Positions 18,114 to 30,500 of a stretch of 64,000 nt of DNA are shown piece by piece. The notes under the pieces were generated by a model that ran no database searches, had not been told where the DNA came from, and saw only the letters and a list, made by a program, of their open reading frames with translations. The DNA comes from Tetradesmus obliquus. Its lineage: Eukaryota; Chlorophyta; Chlorophyceae; Sphaeropleales; Scenedesmaceae. The stretch lies in the NCBI GenBank assembly GCA_030272155.1, contig CP126194.1, positions 2,657,501-2,721,500 of the forward strand, given 5' to 3'. Position numbers and translations under genes: made by a program. Every line of letters begins with the position of its first letter. Position 1 is the stretch's first letter.

Positions 18114-20191
18114 CTATGGCGCAGGGTACAGCACAGCAGTGAGCCATGGAGGGCCCAGCTGTGCCAGCGTCTTCGGCTCTGGCAGGTCACAGATGATGCG
18201 CCTGAAGTTGTTGAAGGCACTGACAGCAGGGCGGCCTGCTGCATCAAAGCGGCCCCCACCCTCACTTCCGATGCTGAAAAAGACGCGCGCGGCGTTGTTT
18301 GGGGACTGGATGGTGCCCCTGCACGAGCAGTGAACAGTGACGGAGGGCATGCATCATTGAAAACAGCAACGGCAGTAGCAGGGCAATAACAGCAGCAGCG
18401 GTGCTGCTGGTAACAACAGCAGCAGGTGGTGAGCGCCAGGCTGCTGCAGCTTTAACAATAGTTCGACAGAGCTTCACTTTTTGGTGCATGAGCGGTGGCC
18501 TGAAAGCCATGCACAATGCGGCCGGTACTACAGGCTGTGACCGGTACTACCTGGTAGGCAGGCATCAACACTGAAGCAAGCTAAACATATCTGGGTTGTG
18601 TTTGATTTGTGCATCTAACCACACTCACAACGATGTCCTGTCGCCGTTTTTGACGGTCTTGACGATTTTGCCGTCTAAAGCCCAGTTGACAAAAGTGGGT
18701 TGCCTGCAACGGCGGCAGTGGCAGCAGCAGCAGCAGCAGCAGCAGCAAGTTGCTAGTCACAAATAGCACGTTTATTGCCAGCAGATGATGTGTATCTTAT
18801 ACTATGGTTTTTCATTATACCTTGATTGGCAGCCAGTGCCCTGCGGTCAGACGCAGGTTTACGCAGCTTTGATGACCTGATTTTGAGGCAGCTACATGCA
18901 ATGCTCGTGAAGCAGAGCGAGCTCGGACTCACCAGTTGAGAGTGAGTGTGGTCCAAGCATTGGTCACGGTCCTGTTGCTGCCCCAGCCCGCCAGGCGCCG
19001 GTAGGCAGCGGGTGCAAGCACCTCCTGATAAGACAGCCAGGGAGCTGCATGCCGTGCAAGGATAGAGCAGCAGTGAGGCATCTCTCAGCAAAATTGGCGC
19101 AAAGTGCAGCAATCTTGCCGCTGCAGCAGCTGCCAGGACATGGTTGATGGCTTGGCAAGGCAGCATGACATGCGCCACCTTACTTTATAGAGTATGGTGG
19201 TTTGCTTTCACCTCATCTCAGTAAAACATGCCAGCATCACCATCATCATGCTTCAGACTGATGCTGTTGACCTCCAACCAGCACCGCTCGACAGCCAACA
19301 CGCTTTGTCAGCTCCCCTCAAAGCTGCTGACACCTGACGGCTGCATTACTGCAGTAATTACCAAGCTGAGCGCAATGCTTGGTATACGCCTTACTTGGTT
19401 GATGCAGAGAACCGCAGGGAGGCCGGCACTCCTGCTGGCGCCTGATTGAGGACCTTGATGTCAATCTCAGAGAAGCTGTCAACAGCCTTATTGGGGTAGG
19501 TGTTGCTGGACCTGTGTACAGTGGCGCACACAGCATGCACACTAGCTGGTCGCACCGCTGTGCACTGCCTTGATGTAGAGTCCACCAGTGCTTGCATACG
19601 CCCTGTGCAACTTGCAAAGCACCACCCGGCGTCAGGTTGGCTCACTAGAGCTTGTCAGTATCGTGTGCAACTACTGATCGTAAAGCTTGTCACAAGCTCT
19701 TGCTGCAATGCTGGCCGCCAACCCCAAGTTAGTCAGCATGCGGAGCAGTTTCACAACTGCAGCCAGTGCCCACTGGCAGCCAAAGCCAAAGCAGGTGCTG
19801 CTGACAGTGCATTGCCATGTAAACTCTGTTGTGTGATGTACCTGCCAGCTGCTGCATGTGATGTCAGGTTGCGCTGCTGCAACACAGCACCCGCAGTGTT
19901 ATAGCTCCAGTCAGGCCAGTTACAGCAGGGCTTGCAAATCCATCCAGTGTAGTTTGAACAGATAACTTGACCGCGGCGGTTGCAACAAAAAAGTTGCCTC
20001 TCAAGCTGTGCTCCACCTTATCTTGAATACGGTCACGGAGTTTGTACGTGCTGTTGGCAGCGCCCTGACCTGCCACACGCCGTGCAGGTGATCCCCGTCA
20101 GTGCTGCGCAAGCGTGCGCCGGACGCACTGTCGGTCTGCTTGATGTACAGAGACCCTCCACGGGTGTTGTTTCTGAATTCAATGTTTCTGT

Positions 20192-20246
<55 letters not shown>

Positions 20247-21325
20247 AGGCAGCAGAAAGATCAACTGGTGCGGAACTGCAGCCCCACGTTGCGTAATGCC
20301 ACAGTCAATGGATTGCCTGCTGGGCTGTGTGGCAGTTGCTGAAGCCCTACCTCCGCTGCACAGCGCAGCAAAACTTGCAGGGATATATAACCTGCAAAGA
20401 CAGCTACGCAGCCTGTGGCCCAGGAGGTCGGCCGCTGCAGCAACTGTCACTGCCAGTGATGTGTTTGACATGTTGGTGCATCATCTTTATTTCCTGAGCT
20501 TGTTGAACAGCCACGCATCACTCACGCTGCCTTGTAGTCAGATGACCACTGGGTGCGGTTCACAGGGTGAAACTCAGGGTAGGACAGGCGGCACCCCGCG
20601 GTGTTGGCGTTTGCGTGCAGGTAGTACACGGCCGCGGTCTCCACATTGGGCTTGGAAGGCATGGGGATGCACTCTTCCTTGTTTAGCACGTAGTCGGGCC
20701 ACATGTAGTAGTACTCGGGCAGGTTGAGGGTGCAGCGGCAGCGCCAGTCCCTAGACACAAGGGCCAGTGGGTAGCCTTGGTCTGTGCAGTGCTTCCTGCA
20801 GCCTTGGATGGTCTGCGGCGTGAACTGACGGAACTGCACAGGCAGCAGAGGGCAAGGGAAGCAGTGCTCAGTCCCCAGCCCGGTTGTCATTGAGGTATGT
20901 GTCAGCAGCTGTGGCTGCCCAGCTTAGCCACCAGCTATGGATCGCCAATCCTGCAAGCTTGCAGCGTTCTTCAGAACATCGATGTCAGCACTTGCAAAAA
21001 GCCAGCTTTCAAGCAGCTGGCCACCTCACTGCTGTTGGTCGCTCAGAAAATGCTCGAACTTGCATGGTGTTGTTCAAAGAAAAAGTTATGCTCTAGGGCC
21101 AGGCTGCAGCAGCAGATCCTATCAGGTTAACACGACAAAGAATTTTACGTTGGTGTAATCCGCCGTCCTCCTGATCCACTCTGGTTTTGTCATGTTGGCG
21201 CAGCCTATGAAGGCGCCCAGTTTGGCGTCAGCAGCATCTGCACCTCCAGATGAACAAGACAAGATCATCACTGCTGACAGGGCAAGCAGCAGCACTGCTG
21301 GACTGCAGGTCCTGCAGGCACACAC
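18114..21325 (-). CDS. Secreted protein with WSC-like Cys-rich N-terminus and GH16-like (beta-glucanase fold) domain
   Basis: Exons supported by splice consensus and phase are 21325–21149, 20833–20526, 20187–20070, about 19965–19886, 19511–19395, one near 19060–18931, about 18704–18631, and 18318–18114 (stop). The first exon contains a hydrophobic signal-like stretch (AVLLLALSAVMILSC) and then a Cys-containing segment. The second has the WSC-like spacing GCRKHC, then CRC, then AGCRL. Downstream parts resemble GH16: RGGSLYIKQTDSASGARLRS, SFSEIDIKVLNQ, TLTLNWQPTFVNWALDGKIV. In GH16 enzymes the catalytic motif is E-x-D-x-E; here it reads E-I-D-I-K, so the second Glu is replaced by Lys. The true start codon is not resolved: no ATG precedes the signal-like stretch in frame, so a further 5' exon is likely. 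The join between the fifth and sixth exons is also unresolved. A role in cell wall or extracellular glucan binding is inference. Confidence 0.6.
20191..20246. repeat. (CAG)n repeat in an intron of the GH16-like gene
   Basis: Two CAG runs separated by TAG lie directly against the 3' splice site (read on the minus strand as CTG repeats then CTACAG) of the exon at 20187–20070. Confidence 0.9.
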
Positions 21326-22804
21326 GACAGACAGCAGGCATCATGAACAAAATCGTGTCGATTGACGTCTCAGATATTGCAAGGACAGCTGCAGGTCCCT
21401 ACTGAGACGCCATGCGCGGTGAAACGAAAGCATCTGTTCGTGAAGTTCGGGCAGTAAGCGACTGGCCCCAGCCCTGTTAAACAAGCAATGCTCGAATATC
21501 CCAAGAAACGCGTGAAGTAGTTATTCCAGTAACTATCATGTCAAGTTGTGTTTTGCTTGCCTGTAAAGCCTCATCTTTGTCGGGGCTGACAGAAGAGCAC
21601 TTGCGCAAGGCGTGAGCCCGTCGAACGATCCAGACCATACGTAAATGCGAGATGGAGCGTCATTGTTATGAACAGAGCTTTGATCTGAGGCGTAGCGGCG
21701 TTGTGAAAGTTCGATCGCACGATGTTCGGTTGCACCGATGCTCCAATGTTTGGCAACAGCTGTTGCCTGCGCAGGCATATGCCTGTTCGCTTGCGCCGAT
21801 GTAAACGGCGCCGGTGGTCCCAACATATGTTTGTTTGTTTTGTTGTGTGAATCAAAAGCCGTAATGCAGGCTTGGCTGTGGAGCCTGAACTCCAGGCTGG
21901 CCTGATGATCATCAGAGCTCATGAGCTCATCTGCGCAGTGCATGATTATGCATGTTATTACTGCCATTTCTATGCCGCCGGTTGATGTAGCAGAATCAAA
22001 TAGTGTTGATCAGAGTTGACACAAGAATTGTGGGGTCTGGCCAGTGTTGAGAGCCCCGGTGTGCCACACCTGCGGCAGGTGCTTTTGCAGAGTCAAACTA
22101 CCTGATCAAGATACTTGATCCTGAGCCATTACTCCTGGCATCAGCACATGTCTGCATTAAAAGTAACTGTCTCTGGTGTGGCTGGCTGCGGCAGCATTTC
22201 TGATGCCAACCCACGCAACAACACTTTGGCGGGTGACCTGGGTGACCATCACACGCGTCACCCGTGTGACCGTCACACGTGTGACACGTTCAAATCTCAG
22301 GTAACAGTGCAAGCAGGGAGCAAAGCGAACACCACAAGAACAAGAGCGTTTTATGAGGTTTGGTGTTCCCTTGGTATATAACTTCAACTGCATCTGGTGT
22401 AATCCGTCCTCAACTGACGCCACTTGTCAACAACGCGAGGAGCACCACTTACACGGATGCAGAAGCAACGGTGACGACTGTAACCACTACCGCGTCGTAC
22501 GGTTAATGATAAAGGTGAAGAGAACAGGCGCAAGGCATATGAGTGATTGTTGACATGCCAGCAGTAGCAGCAGTAGCAGTAGCAGCAAGCTGTAAGTGCA
22601 TTGTTCTGCCACTCAGCATACTGCACATCTTAGGTGCTGCCCAGGTAGTTTTCACGGGTGGCACACCTGTCTTAACCGCATGCACATCTAAAAGGATAAC
22701 TTCCGCTGCCGTTTACTGTGTAGGTGTCAGCAGAAGCCTGAGCACTAAGCGTCGCGGGGCAGCAGCAGCGCCAGCACCACAGCCGTAGCAGTAGCAGCAG
22801 CAGC
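21326..22804. other. Intergenic with upstream module of LRR copy C and a palindromic GTGAC cluster
   Basis: The left part (21326–22100) should include the promoter and possibly a missing first exon of the GH16-like gene; I cannot place that exon. From about 22222 to 22804 lies the LRR upstream module C: TTTGGCGGGTGACC at 22224, GACACGTTCAAATCTCAGG at about 22283, a CAG/TAG run followed by GTAAGTGCATT at about 22557–22605, and the pre-start block from about 22720. At 22231–22287 the module carries a local expansion of GTGAC and GTCAC pentamers in both orientations. Confidence 0.6.
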
Positions 22805-25576
22805 ATGCCAGGCGCAGCTCCGCATCAAGTGGTAGAAGACGTAGACCTGTTGGTACTGGTGCTGCAGCACGTGCCGCAGCAGGAGCGCCTGCAGTGCTGC
22901 GCGCTGACATGCCGCAGCTGGCGTGCAGCAGCCAACCAGGCCACCAGCAGCATCACCAGGCAGTGGGTGGGCCCTGCCGGCAGCCAGCAGTCGCTGGCAT
23001 CACTTGTGTCCTGGCTGCAATCCCACGGGGGCGGCGTGCGTTGCCTGCAGCTGGCTGCTTCCACATTGGGTGCACCACCGTTGCTGCTGCTGCCATGGCA
23101 CAAACTCAAGCAGCTGCACGTGGTAGCGCTCCGAGGCGTGCACCTGGAGCTGCCGCAAGGCGGCAGCACTGATGCCAGCGGAAATGATGGCAGCTGCAGC
23201 AGTGGCAGTGTGGCTCCAAGCCTGGCGCCACTGGCTGCTTGCCTGACGTTACTGTCACTCAGCCGCTGCACCCTCAGTGCTGACTTTGCAGCGGCATTGG
23301 CTGCTCTGAGCAATTTGCGGCAGCTGGAGCTGTCGGAGGTCACGGGCGCTGTGCCGCGCTGGGTGCAGCAGCATGACAACATGCAGGAGGCAGGCAAAGC
23401 AGACGATGAGGAGCAGCAGCAGCACGACAACGCAGAAGAGGAGGAGGAGGGTGTTGAGCAGCAGCAGCAGCAGCACGCACATGCAGGGAAGCAGCAGCAG
23501 CAGCACCATGACGAAGCAGGAGGGGAGGAGGAGGAGGAGGAGGAGGAGGAGGTGCAGCAGCAGCAAGACTCAGAAGTACAAGAAGAAGAAGAAGAGGAGG
23601 AGGAGGAGGAGGAGCAGCAGCAGCAGCAGCAGGCAGTGCTGGATGCTGCTGCGCTGTGCCAACTGCAGGGGCTGACAGCAATGAAGCTCGACCGGCTGCA
23701 ACATGTGCTGGCTCCTGGCGCACTGGACGCTCTCAGCCGGCTCACAGCCCTGCAGGTGGGCCAGCAGCATGTCTCCCGGCACATGTGTCAGCACAGTGGG
23801 GCGGGGGCCGATGCAGTATTGGTGTGCCTTGATGGTTCACATGATGCTGGTGTGTCAGCACAGCTATTGGCTGAGTGCAGCCAGCTGTTGAGTTGAAGCT
23901 GTGTCACGCCCCAGGGCACGTTTGCGCCAGGGAAGCTGCAGCGTAGTAACACAGCAACGGCAACTTTCGAGTCATGGCTGACCTACCATAACGACACTTC
24001 AGCGACATGTGTTTCCATAGATGCTGTGGCAACTCTCAGTATGCCGCTGTTGCTTCTTGAGCGCAGGCGCTGATCTTGGGGAACCCATGTGCCTCTGGCA
24101 GCAGCACTAGCCTGCCGCCACTGCCAGCCAGCCTCAAGGCCCTGCACATCCAAGGTATGGATGGCTTGGTGTTTGGTAAAGACCCTGGCAGCCAGTCGCA
24201 GCTGTCTGGCCTGAGGGGTCTGGCCTTGTCAGGCATCAAGGGTGTGCAGACTGCAGGGTTCACCAGCATGGTGAGCTTGCGCAAGCTTGAGTTCCGGTTG
24301 CCTGGCGCGGACTACCTCATGCAGCTGCTGCCAGTGCTGAGCGGCCTGCAACAGCTGCAGGAGCTGTACCTTCACTTTGCAGCGCCACCTGCTGAAGCAG
24401 TAGCAGCTGCAGCGCATCATGCCCTTGCGGCACCTGACCAGGCTGCAGCAGCTGAAGCTGCGAGGGCCCTTGCCGGCTGGGCTAGGTGACTGCCTGTTTC
24501 CAGCTGGGCAGCGGCTGCCTCAGCTCACGTGTCTGTCGCTGGAAGCCTGGGCGCAGCAGCAGCAGGATGGCGCAGCTGCTGGGTTAGTGCGGCAGCCGCT
24601 CAACCCTTATGCCTTTGCTGCAGCAGACTCTTTGCAGCGCATGGCCAGCTGCTGCCCCTCATTGAACAGCCTGGCCATTGCCGGCGCGCTCAGCAGCAAT
24701 GCGGCACAGCAGCTGTATGCGCTGCAGCGCCTCGCTAACCTCAAGCACTTGTCGATTGGCGGCACAGCAGTGGACGACGCTGCAGCACAGCAGGTGGCGG
24801 GCCTGGTGCAGCTGCAGCGGTTGGTGATCAACGGGAGCCCTCAGCTCACTGATGCTGGGCTGCTGTGGCTAGGGCGCTTGCGTGGCTTGGCCTTGCTGCA
24901 GGTGAAAGGCTGCGGCCTCAGCCAGGCACTGATGCATGTTGCTGATGCTGACCATATGCCCACGCTCAAACTCACAACCCGTCAGGTGGGCGGATGCAGA
25001 GCGCTGCACACAGCTGTTGTCTATGGGCGGTTGCTACCAGCAAAAGACCTTCGAGTTGTGTTTCACTGCTGTGATGCAACAGGGTGGATGGTTTCTCCTC
25101 GCATCACAGTACGCACTTGTTGTGCTGCGGCCAACTTAGGTTGTTGCGGTGCTGTCTGCTCTTCTGCAGCATATGTTGCAGCTGTCTGCTGTCAGCAGTA
25201 GCTACTGGCTTGTCGGGCGTTGACATACATGCACTGTTGCTACGTGCAGGCAGACCCAACCTTTGGCAGCCAAGTGTGCCAGCAGCTGCTGGTGCAGCTC
25301 TAGAAACACAGCCAGCAGCCTGGCTGCTTGAAGCTGCTGCTGCAGGAGCAGCTGCGTGTGGTTGCGGCACAAGCAGCAAAGCAACAGCTGCAACAGCGGC
25401 AGCTTCAGCAGCAGCAGGCGCAGATCGAGCTACAGCAGGTGCAGCTGGAGCAGCTGCAGGCACAGCTGCAGCAGCAGCAGCAGGTGCGCAAGCCGGTCTG
25501 CGTGATTGAGACCATGGAGACCCTGGACGCTTTTGCCTCCATGTGCAAGAAGTTTTGTGATGCATACTATCGGTGA
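22805..25576 (+). CDS. F-box/LRR family member C, with an acidic Gln/Glu-rich insertion and probable disruptions
   Basis: Exon 1 is 22805–23755 and exon 2 starts at 24067. The F-box is almost identical to copy B (LVLQHVPQQERLQCCALTCR). A low-complexity Glu/Gln stretch of about 95 residues, coded by GAG/GAA and CAG runs at about 23400–23635, interrupts the first LRRs and is absent from copies A and B. In exon 2 the LRR reading continues in one frame to about 24403 and resumes in the next frame after it (LRHLTRLQQLKLRG), so there is a one-base frameshift. The donor at 24985 is followed by a last exon after an acceptor near 25249, but that exon meets TAG at 25301–25303 inside the conserved coiled-coil start. 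The TAG could itself be a splice acceptor (CTCTAG|AAACACAGC), which would restore an open frame to 25576. The gene is therefore either a pseudogene or needs refined splicing. Confidence 0.6.
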
Positions 25577-25899
25577 ACCTGCAGCTTGTGAGTACTGTCG
25601 TGCATGTTCTCAGCAATTGCGACAGCCGGTCATGGCGCTGCGCTGGGCTTACAGCACCTGTGCGGAGCAGCTGCACAGGTCAATAGAGTGCATCACGCGG
25701 TTTACAGCAGCGAGCATGCAAAGCAACTGTTGTGACCACATTTTGCTGGCTCAGGCGGCAGGTCACAACCATAAAGGTGTGGTGTGTGGCAGTGATAGTC
25801 ACCTTCTATTGTTGGTGCAGCCATACTTTCTGGTCAACGCGCATGACGGCAGCATTTCTGCAATTGGACCCTTTGCTGTATGTGCCTGCTGTGTGTTGC

Positions 25900-25953
<54 letters not shown>

Positions 25954-27555
25954 CGCACATAAAGGGTTGTGCTAGAGCAAAGGCCCTGCCTCAGTGCTAA
26001 GGCAGTCGTGCCCTTGACAGTGCAATTGCGCACATGAGTCCTTTCAAGGAACAACGCAACATCTCAAGCCTGACCTGCCAGGCCAGTGGCCATGGGTGCA
26101 ATGTCCTTCTGTTGGTGCATGCGGGGTTGAGCATACCATCGCCATATTATTTCAGACTTTGTCCTAAGCACTCTGTAGACAAAATCATCTTGTCACGATA
26201 AGCGAAACATGAGCGCCCTGCAGTCGAGCTGCAGGGTTTAAGGTTTGGATCTGTGTTTACTGGGTTGGAGAAGGCCTCAATTGCTAGTTTTGGTTGCACA
26301 CCGCACAAACATACTGTTGTAACCACCTACACAATGTCTTTGGGGCCTTGCCCATGAGGCCAGAGCGGAGCTCTGGGCACTCACGTAACTATCACTTGGG
26401 AAGCGATAGTGTAGCTGAGTGACTACCCTCGTTGATCATAGTCAGGCTTGGCATCATCTGCTTCAACAGAACTGTTTACAGGCTCTGTTTTTGGTGTCAA
26501 GTAGTTCACCAAACCTTGCCAATGAAGAAGAGTTGACTATGAACATGCTGTGCACCGTGAACTACACGCTCCATGCAACACAGTTGCTCATATGCAGTGT
26601 AGCTGTCATGTTTTGTTTCCGTTTTTGGATTACATAGGCCTTGCTGTCTTCCAAGAGCATTGTAGCTGATAACTGGTTCCATCGCAGCACGTTCCTGCAA
26701 ATCTCAGTACCTGGAGCAGTTGTGTCTGGTCAACTCTGTTGCTGTACAGATTGCCAGGGTTTTACGCTGTGTAGAGCTCCCGGTCGCAGTATAGCACACC
26801 TGCAATCGTCGCACATTGGTGCTGACAACACATCCTGTTCAACCTGGTCCGCAACGCTGTCATGGCAAGCCAGCCTGGTGGTGCAGGCCCGCTGTCACCA
26901 CGGACCCCTGAGCCTATCTAGATACCTATCGTTAGGCGCGCTGAAATATTTTACTCGGATGGATACAAGCCTATTTGTTAAACTCCGCATTAAGCAGCGC
27001 ATTAATCGTTTCAGCCGACTGCCTTGAGGAGCAGCAGGAATGCTGTGCCATTCAACGGCCTCTGCACAGCAGATCGTCCCTCACCTGAGGTGCGTAAAAC
27101 AGTCTAGTACATTAGAATAAATACTTTGAAGAAGCCGTCGCTAAGCTTGGCGCACCCTGGCTGCGACAGCACTCACTGCTGCTGCTGCTGCTTGCTGCTG
27201 CTGGTGCCGCTGTTGGGTGACGCAGGGCGCTGTGCCCTGCTCTGTACCAGAACATACCAGGCAGCCTACACAGTGTTGTAGAACAGCCTCAGCTCCAGCA
27301 TGGTGCTGCAGGCCAGCTGCATGCTCATCTGGCAGCCGGAGCAGCATCACGCCAGCCTCCTCCATCAGCAGCAGCACTGCTGTGGCCATTGCCAGGCAGT
27401 GGGCTAGCCACACGTAACAACAGCAGCTTATTTGATACCTGCAGCTTGAGCAACAGCAGGCTAGATGTACTCAATACCAGCCAGCAGCACAGCCAGCATT
27501 GGGCGTATGCTGCTCGACAACATAACAGATGGCAGCCCTGCAGATTCAGGGCCTT

Positions 27556-27587
<32 letters not shown>

Positions 27588-27599
27588 ATGCTACTACAG
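25577..27599. other. Intergenic, with a long perfect CAG repeat
   Basis: About 2 kb before the dehydrogenase gene. A perfect CAG run of about 17–18 units sits at 25901–25953. The stretch from 26100 to 27100 shows no family-like coding sequence. The unresolved 5' exon(s) of the dehydrogenase E1 gene may lie in 27000–27600. Confidence 0.5.
25901..25953. repeat. Perfect (CAG)17–18 microsatellite
   Basis: An uninterrupted trinucleotide repeat outside any recognised gene; the longest perfect one in the window. Confidence 0.95.
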
Positions 27600-30500
27600 A
27601 ACAGGCGGGTCGAAGTAGCAGCAGCAGCAGCCAGCAGCACATTGTGGATGTGGAGGACACCCTCAAGCTGGCTGCATGCATCAGGAGGTGCGATGGGTGT
27701 GCCAGCCAGCCTGTGCACATGACTGGCAAGCAATGCATGCACTGCCAGTTTGCATTCCCTTGCACTCAGCAGCAGGCAGTGTTGTATTATGCAGCACTGA
27801 TAGCCAGTCCACAGATTGCCTTGCTGCAGCCACATAAGCCAGCCGCTTGGCATTAGGCTGCCCAAACATGCAAGCCAGTCTGGCTGCTGCACCTCTGCAT
27901 GCCGCCAACGCTGCCAGTGTCGCTGACGCTGCCTTGCTGCAGGTTCCGCTCGCGCGGGCACCTTGTGGCGCAGCTTGACCCGCTCAAGCGCACAGCAGGC
28001 GGGCCTTGGCTGGGGCCCATCGGGGACGAGTACACGCGGTGAGGGGGCAGCAGCATGCTGCAGCAGCGCAGGCAGCAGCAGCGCAGGCAGCAGCAGCGCA
28101 GGCAGCAGCAGTGCAGGCAGCAGCAGCGCAGGCTGCAGCAGCACAGGCGGCAGCAGCGCAGGTGTCAGCAGCAAGGCAGCAGCACAGGCAGCAGCAGCAC
28201 AGGCAGCGGCAGTGCAGGCAGCACACGCAGCAGCAGCGCAGGCAGCAGCGGCACACGCAACAAAGGACAGAGCTGTACTTCCAGCATGCATAGCTGGCCG
28301 ATGTGTTGGGCTGTTGAGACAGGGTTGACGCGCGCGCAGGCGCTGCAGCACACGCAGCTGCAACCAAGACAGTAACAGCAGCAGCTTGCCTGGCGCAGCA
28401 ACAGCTTGCCTGGCGCAGCAACATATCGAGCATGGCAGCACAGCAGCGCTGCGCAACAGCAGCATTGCAGCAGCAAGACCTTGATGTTGCTGTGGAGGCT
28501 AAGCAAATGTGGGCATGGCCTTGCTGTGCAACACCGCGGCCTGCTGCCCTGCTGCCCTTGCAGGAGTGACCACACGCTGATGCGCCTGGTAGCCAACTAC
28601 CCCTGGCAGCAGCAGCCGCAGCAGCGCTGCGCCTACCTGGCCCAGGAGCTGGGCATTGCAGGGCCGGCAGAGCCTGGCAGGACATACGCTGTGGGCCAGC
28701 TCATGCCACGTGCGTGCAGTGCCAGTGGCTTGCCACATCATTAAACTGCTGCTGCTGTTATTGCGCTTGGCAGGCGCTGTGTATGGCTGCTTATTGTAAA
28801 GCGTGCCAGCGCTAGAATGTGCATGTATCATCGCTGCTGTAATGTGCAGCAGGAGTCGAGTGCACAGAGCCAGCAGCTGCTGCAGTGCACCTGCTCACAT
28901 CGGCAGCTCTCGCAGCACACACAGCACACGTTATGCCGTGTACACAGCACTGACAGCCGCCACGTGCCCCTGCCATTGCTGCTCATACTCATACATACTG
29001 CAAACTTCATGTACCGCAGGGTCGGCTGATGGCAGTCCTGCCAAGCCGCTGTGGCAGCTGCATGAGGCTGTTGAGGTGATGGCTGCCGCCTACTGTGGCA
29101 GCCTGGCCATCGAGTACAAGCACCTGCAGCAGCAGGACGAGATGGCCTGGGTGGAGCAGCGCTTTGAGAGCAGGCGGCCGCTCAGCAGCAGCCAGAAGCG
29201 CCAGGTGCGTGCAGGAAGCGCAGTCGCAACGCTGAAGAATGACTGGCAACGGCAGATGGAGGCGCACGGATGGTGCATAAAAATGAATGTCTCTTTACGC
29301 TTAGGGCGGGCTGCAGATCATGGTAGAAGAAGAAGCTTGTTATGAGAGTAGGGGCATGCAGAGCGACAGTTGCAGCTGTGACTTGGCTGTCGCCAAGATG
29401 CATCTGGCAGGTGCTGCAGGGAGGCAGCAGTGTGTTGCTGGTGCACAGCTGGGCGTCATGCTGTCACCAAGCTGGGTGGTGGGGCAAATAACAGCGCGGC
29501 CGCTGTGTACATTGTGCTGGTGCTGCAGGTGCTGCGCTGGCTGCTGGCTGCTCATGGCTTTGAGCAGTTCCTGTCGCGCAAGTTCCCAGCCAGCAAGAGG
29601 TGCGCGGGCGGCTGGCTGCTGCTCCCACTATTGTCCATGTCTGCAGTACTACTGCTAGCATATGGCCTTGCTGGGGGCCTTGCAGAGGTGCTGTGCAACC
29701 CACCCAGCCAGCCACCAACCAGCTGTTTCTGGAGTAGAAGCAGTCGACATGTGACTGTACCCTCTGTTCATATCAGCCAACCATTAGGTTGACTTGAAGT
29801 GATGACGCTGCTGCTGCCTGCCGCCTGGCCTGCCGCGTAGGTTTGGCCTTGAGGGCTGCGAGGCGCTGCTGCCTGGGCTGCTGGCGCTGGTGGAGGCGGG
29901 CAGCGAGCAGGGGCTCAAGAAAGTGAGGCAAAAGCAGCACAAGGCGGCAGAGCCTGACTTGCCCCCACTGCCACTGCTGCTGCTGCTGCTGCAAGCATGG
30001 CCAACAAAAGGTGCAATGACAGCATCCGCTGCAGAAGCAGGTCAAGGCATACATCATCCTTCCTTGCAACAGTTGCACTGTCATCAGTTAGAGCTTGTCC
30101 GGCTGCTGCTGCTGCTGCTGTTGCTGCTGTTGCCGCCGCCCAGGTGGAGGTTGCTGCCGCTCACCGTGGGCGGCTGAGCCTGCTGGTGAGCCTGCTGGGC
30201 AAGCCGCTGGGCGCGCTGTGCAGCGAGATGGAGGGCAAGCAGAGCGACTTCAGGGTGGGAGACGTCAAGTACCACCTGGGTGAGCGGGACAGGCATAGGT
30301 CTTGCTAACCCGCTGTTGCATGCGGCCATATTTCATATTTTCTTGCTGTTGAACAACAGTTTCAAGCGCCGTGCCCTGCGCGAGGGCAGTGTGCCATCAA
30401 GGCAGCTGCTATTGCGCTGCCTGCAACAGGCCGATGCACGTTAACGTTACGCCTGGGTAGGCACCAGGCATAGCCATCAGCATGCAAGCAGCTAGTGCTG

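Noticed and set aside
22825..23784. Minus-strand open frame of 319 codons with long Ser/Cys runs
   Set aside because: Antisense of the F-box/LRR copy C first exon, which has clear domain similarity on the plus strand.
27266..27560. Possible minus-strand terminal exons: 27328–27266 (20 residues, STMLELRLFYNTV then stop, after a good acceptor) and a segment near 27550–27480 (SVMLSSSIRPMLAVLLA)
   Set aside because: They look protein-like and have plausible splice sites, but I recognise no family, cannot extend the gene, and they lie where the 5' end of the plus-strand dehydrogenase gene is expected. RNA-seq by strand would decide.
27461..28465. Minus-strand open frame of 334 codons
   Set aside because: Crosses CAG repeats and the dehydrogenase exons at 27600 and 27943, whose plus-strand reading is strongly family-like.
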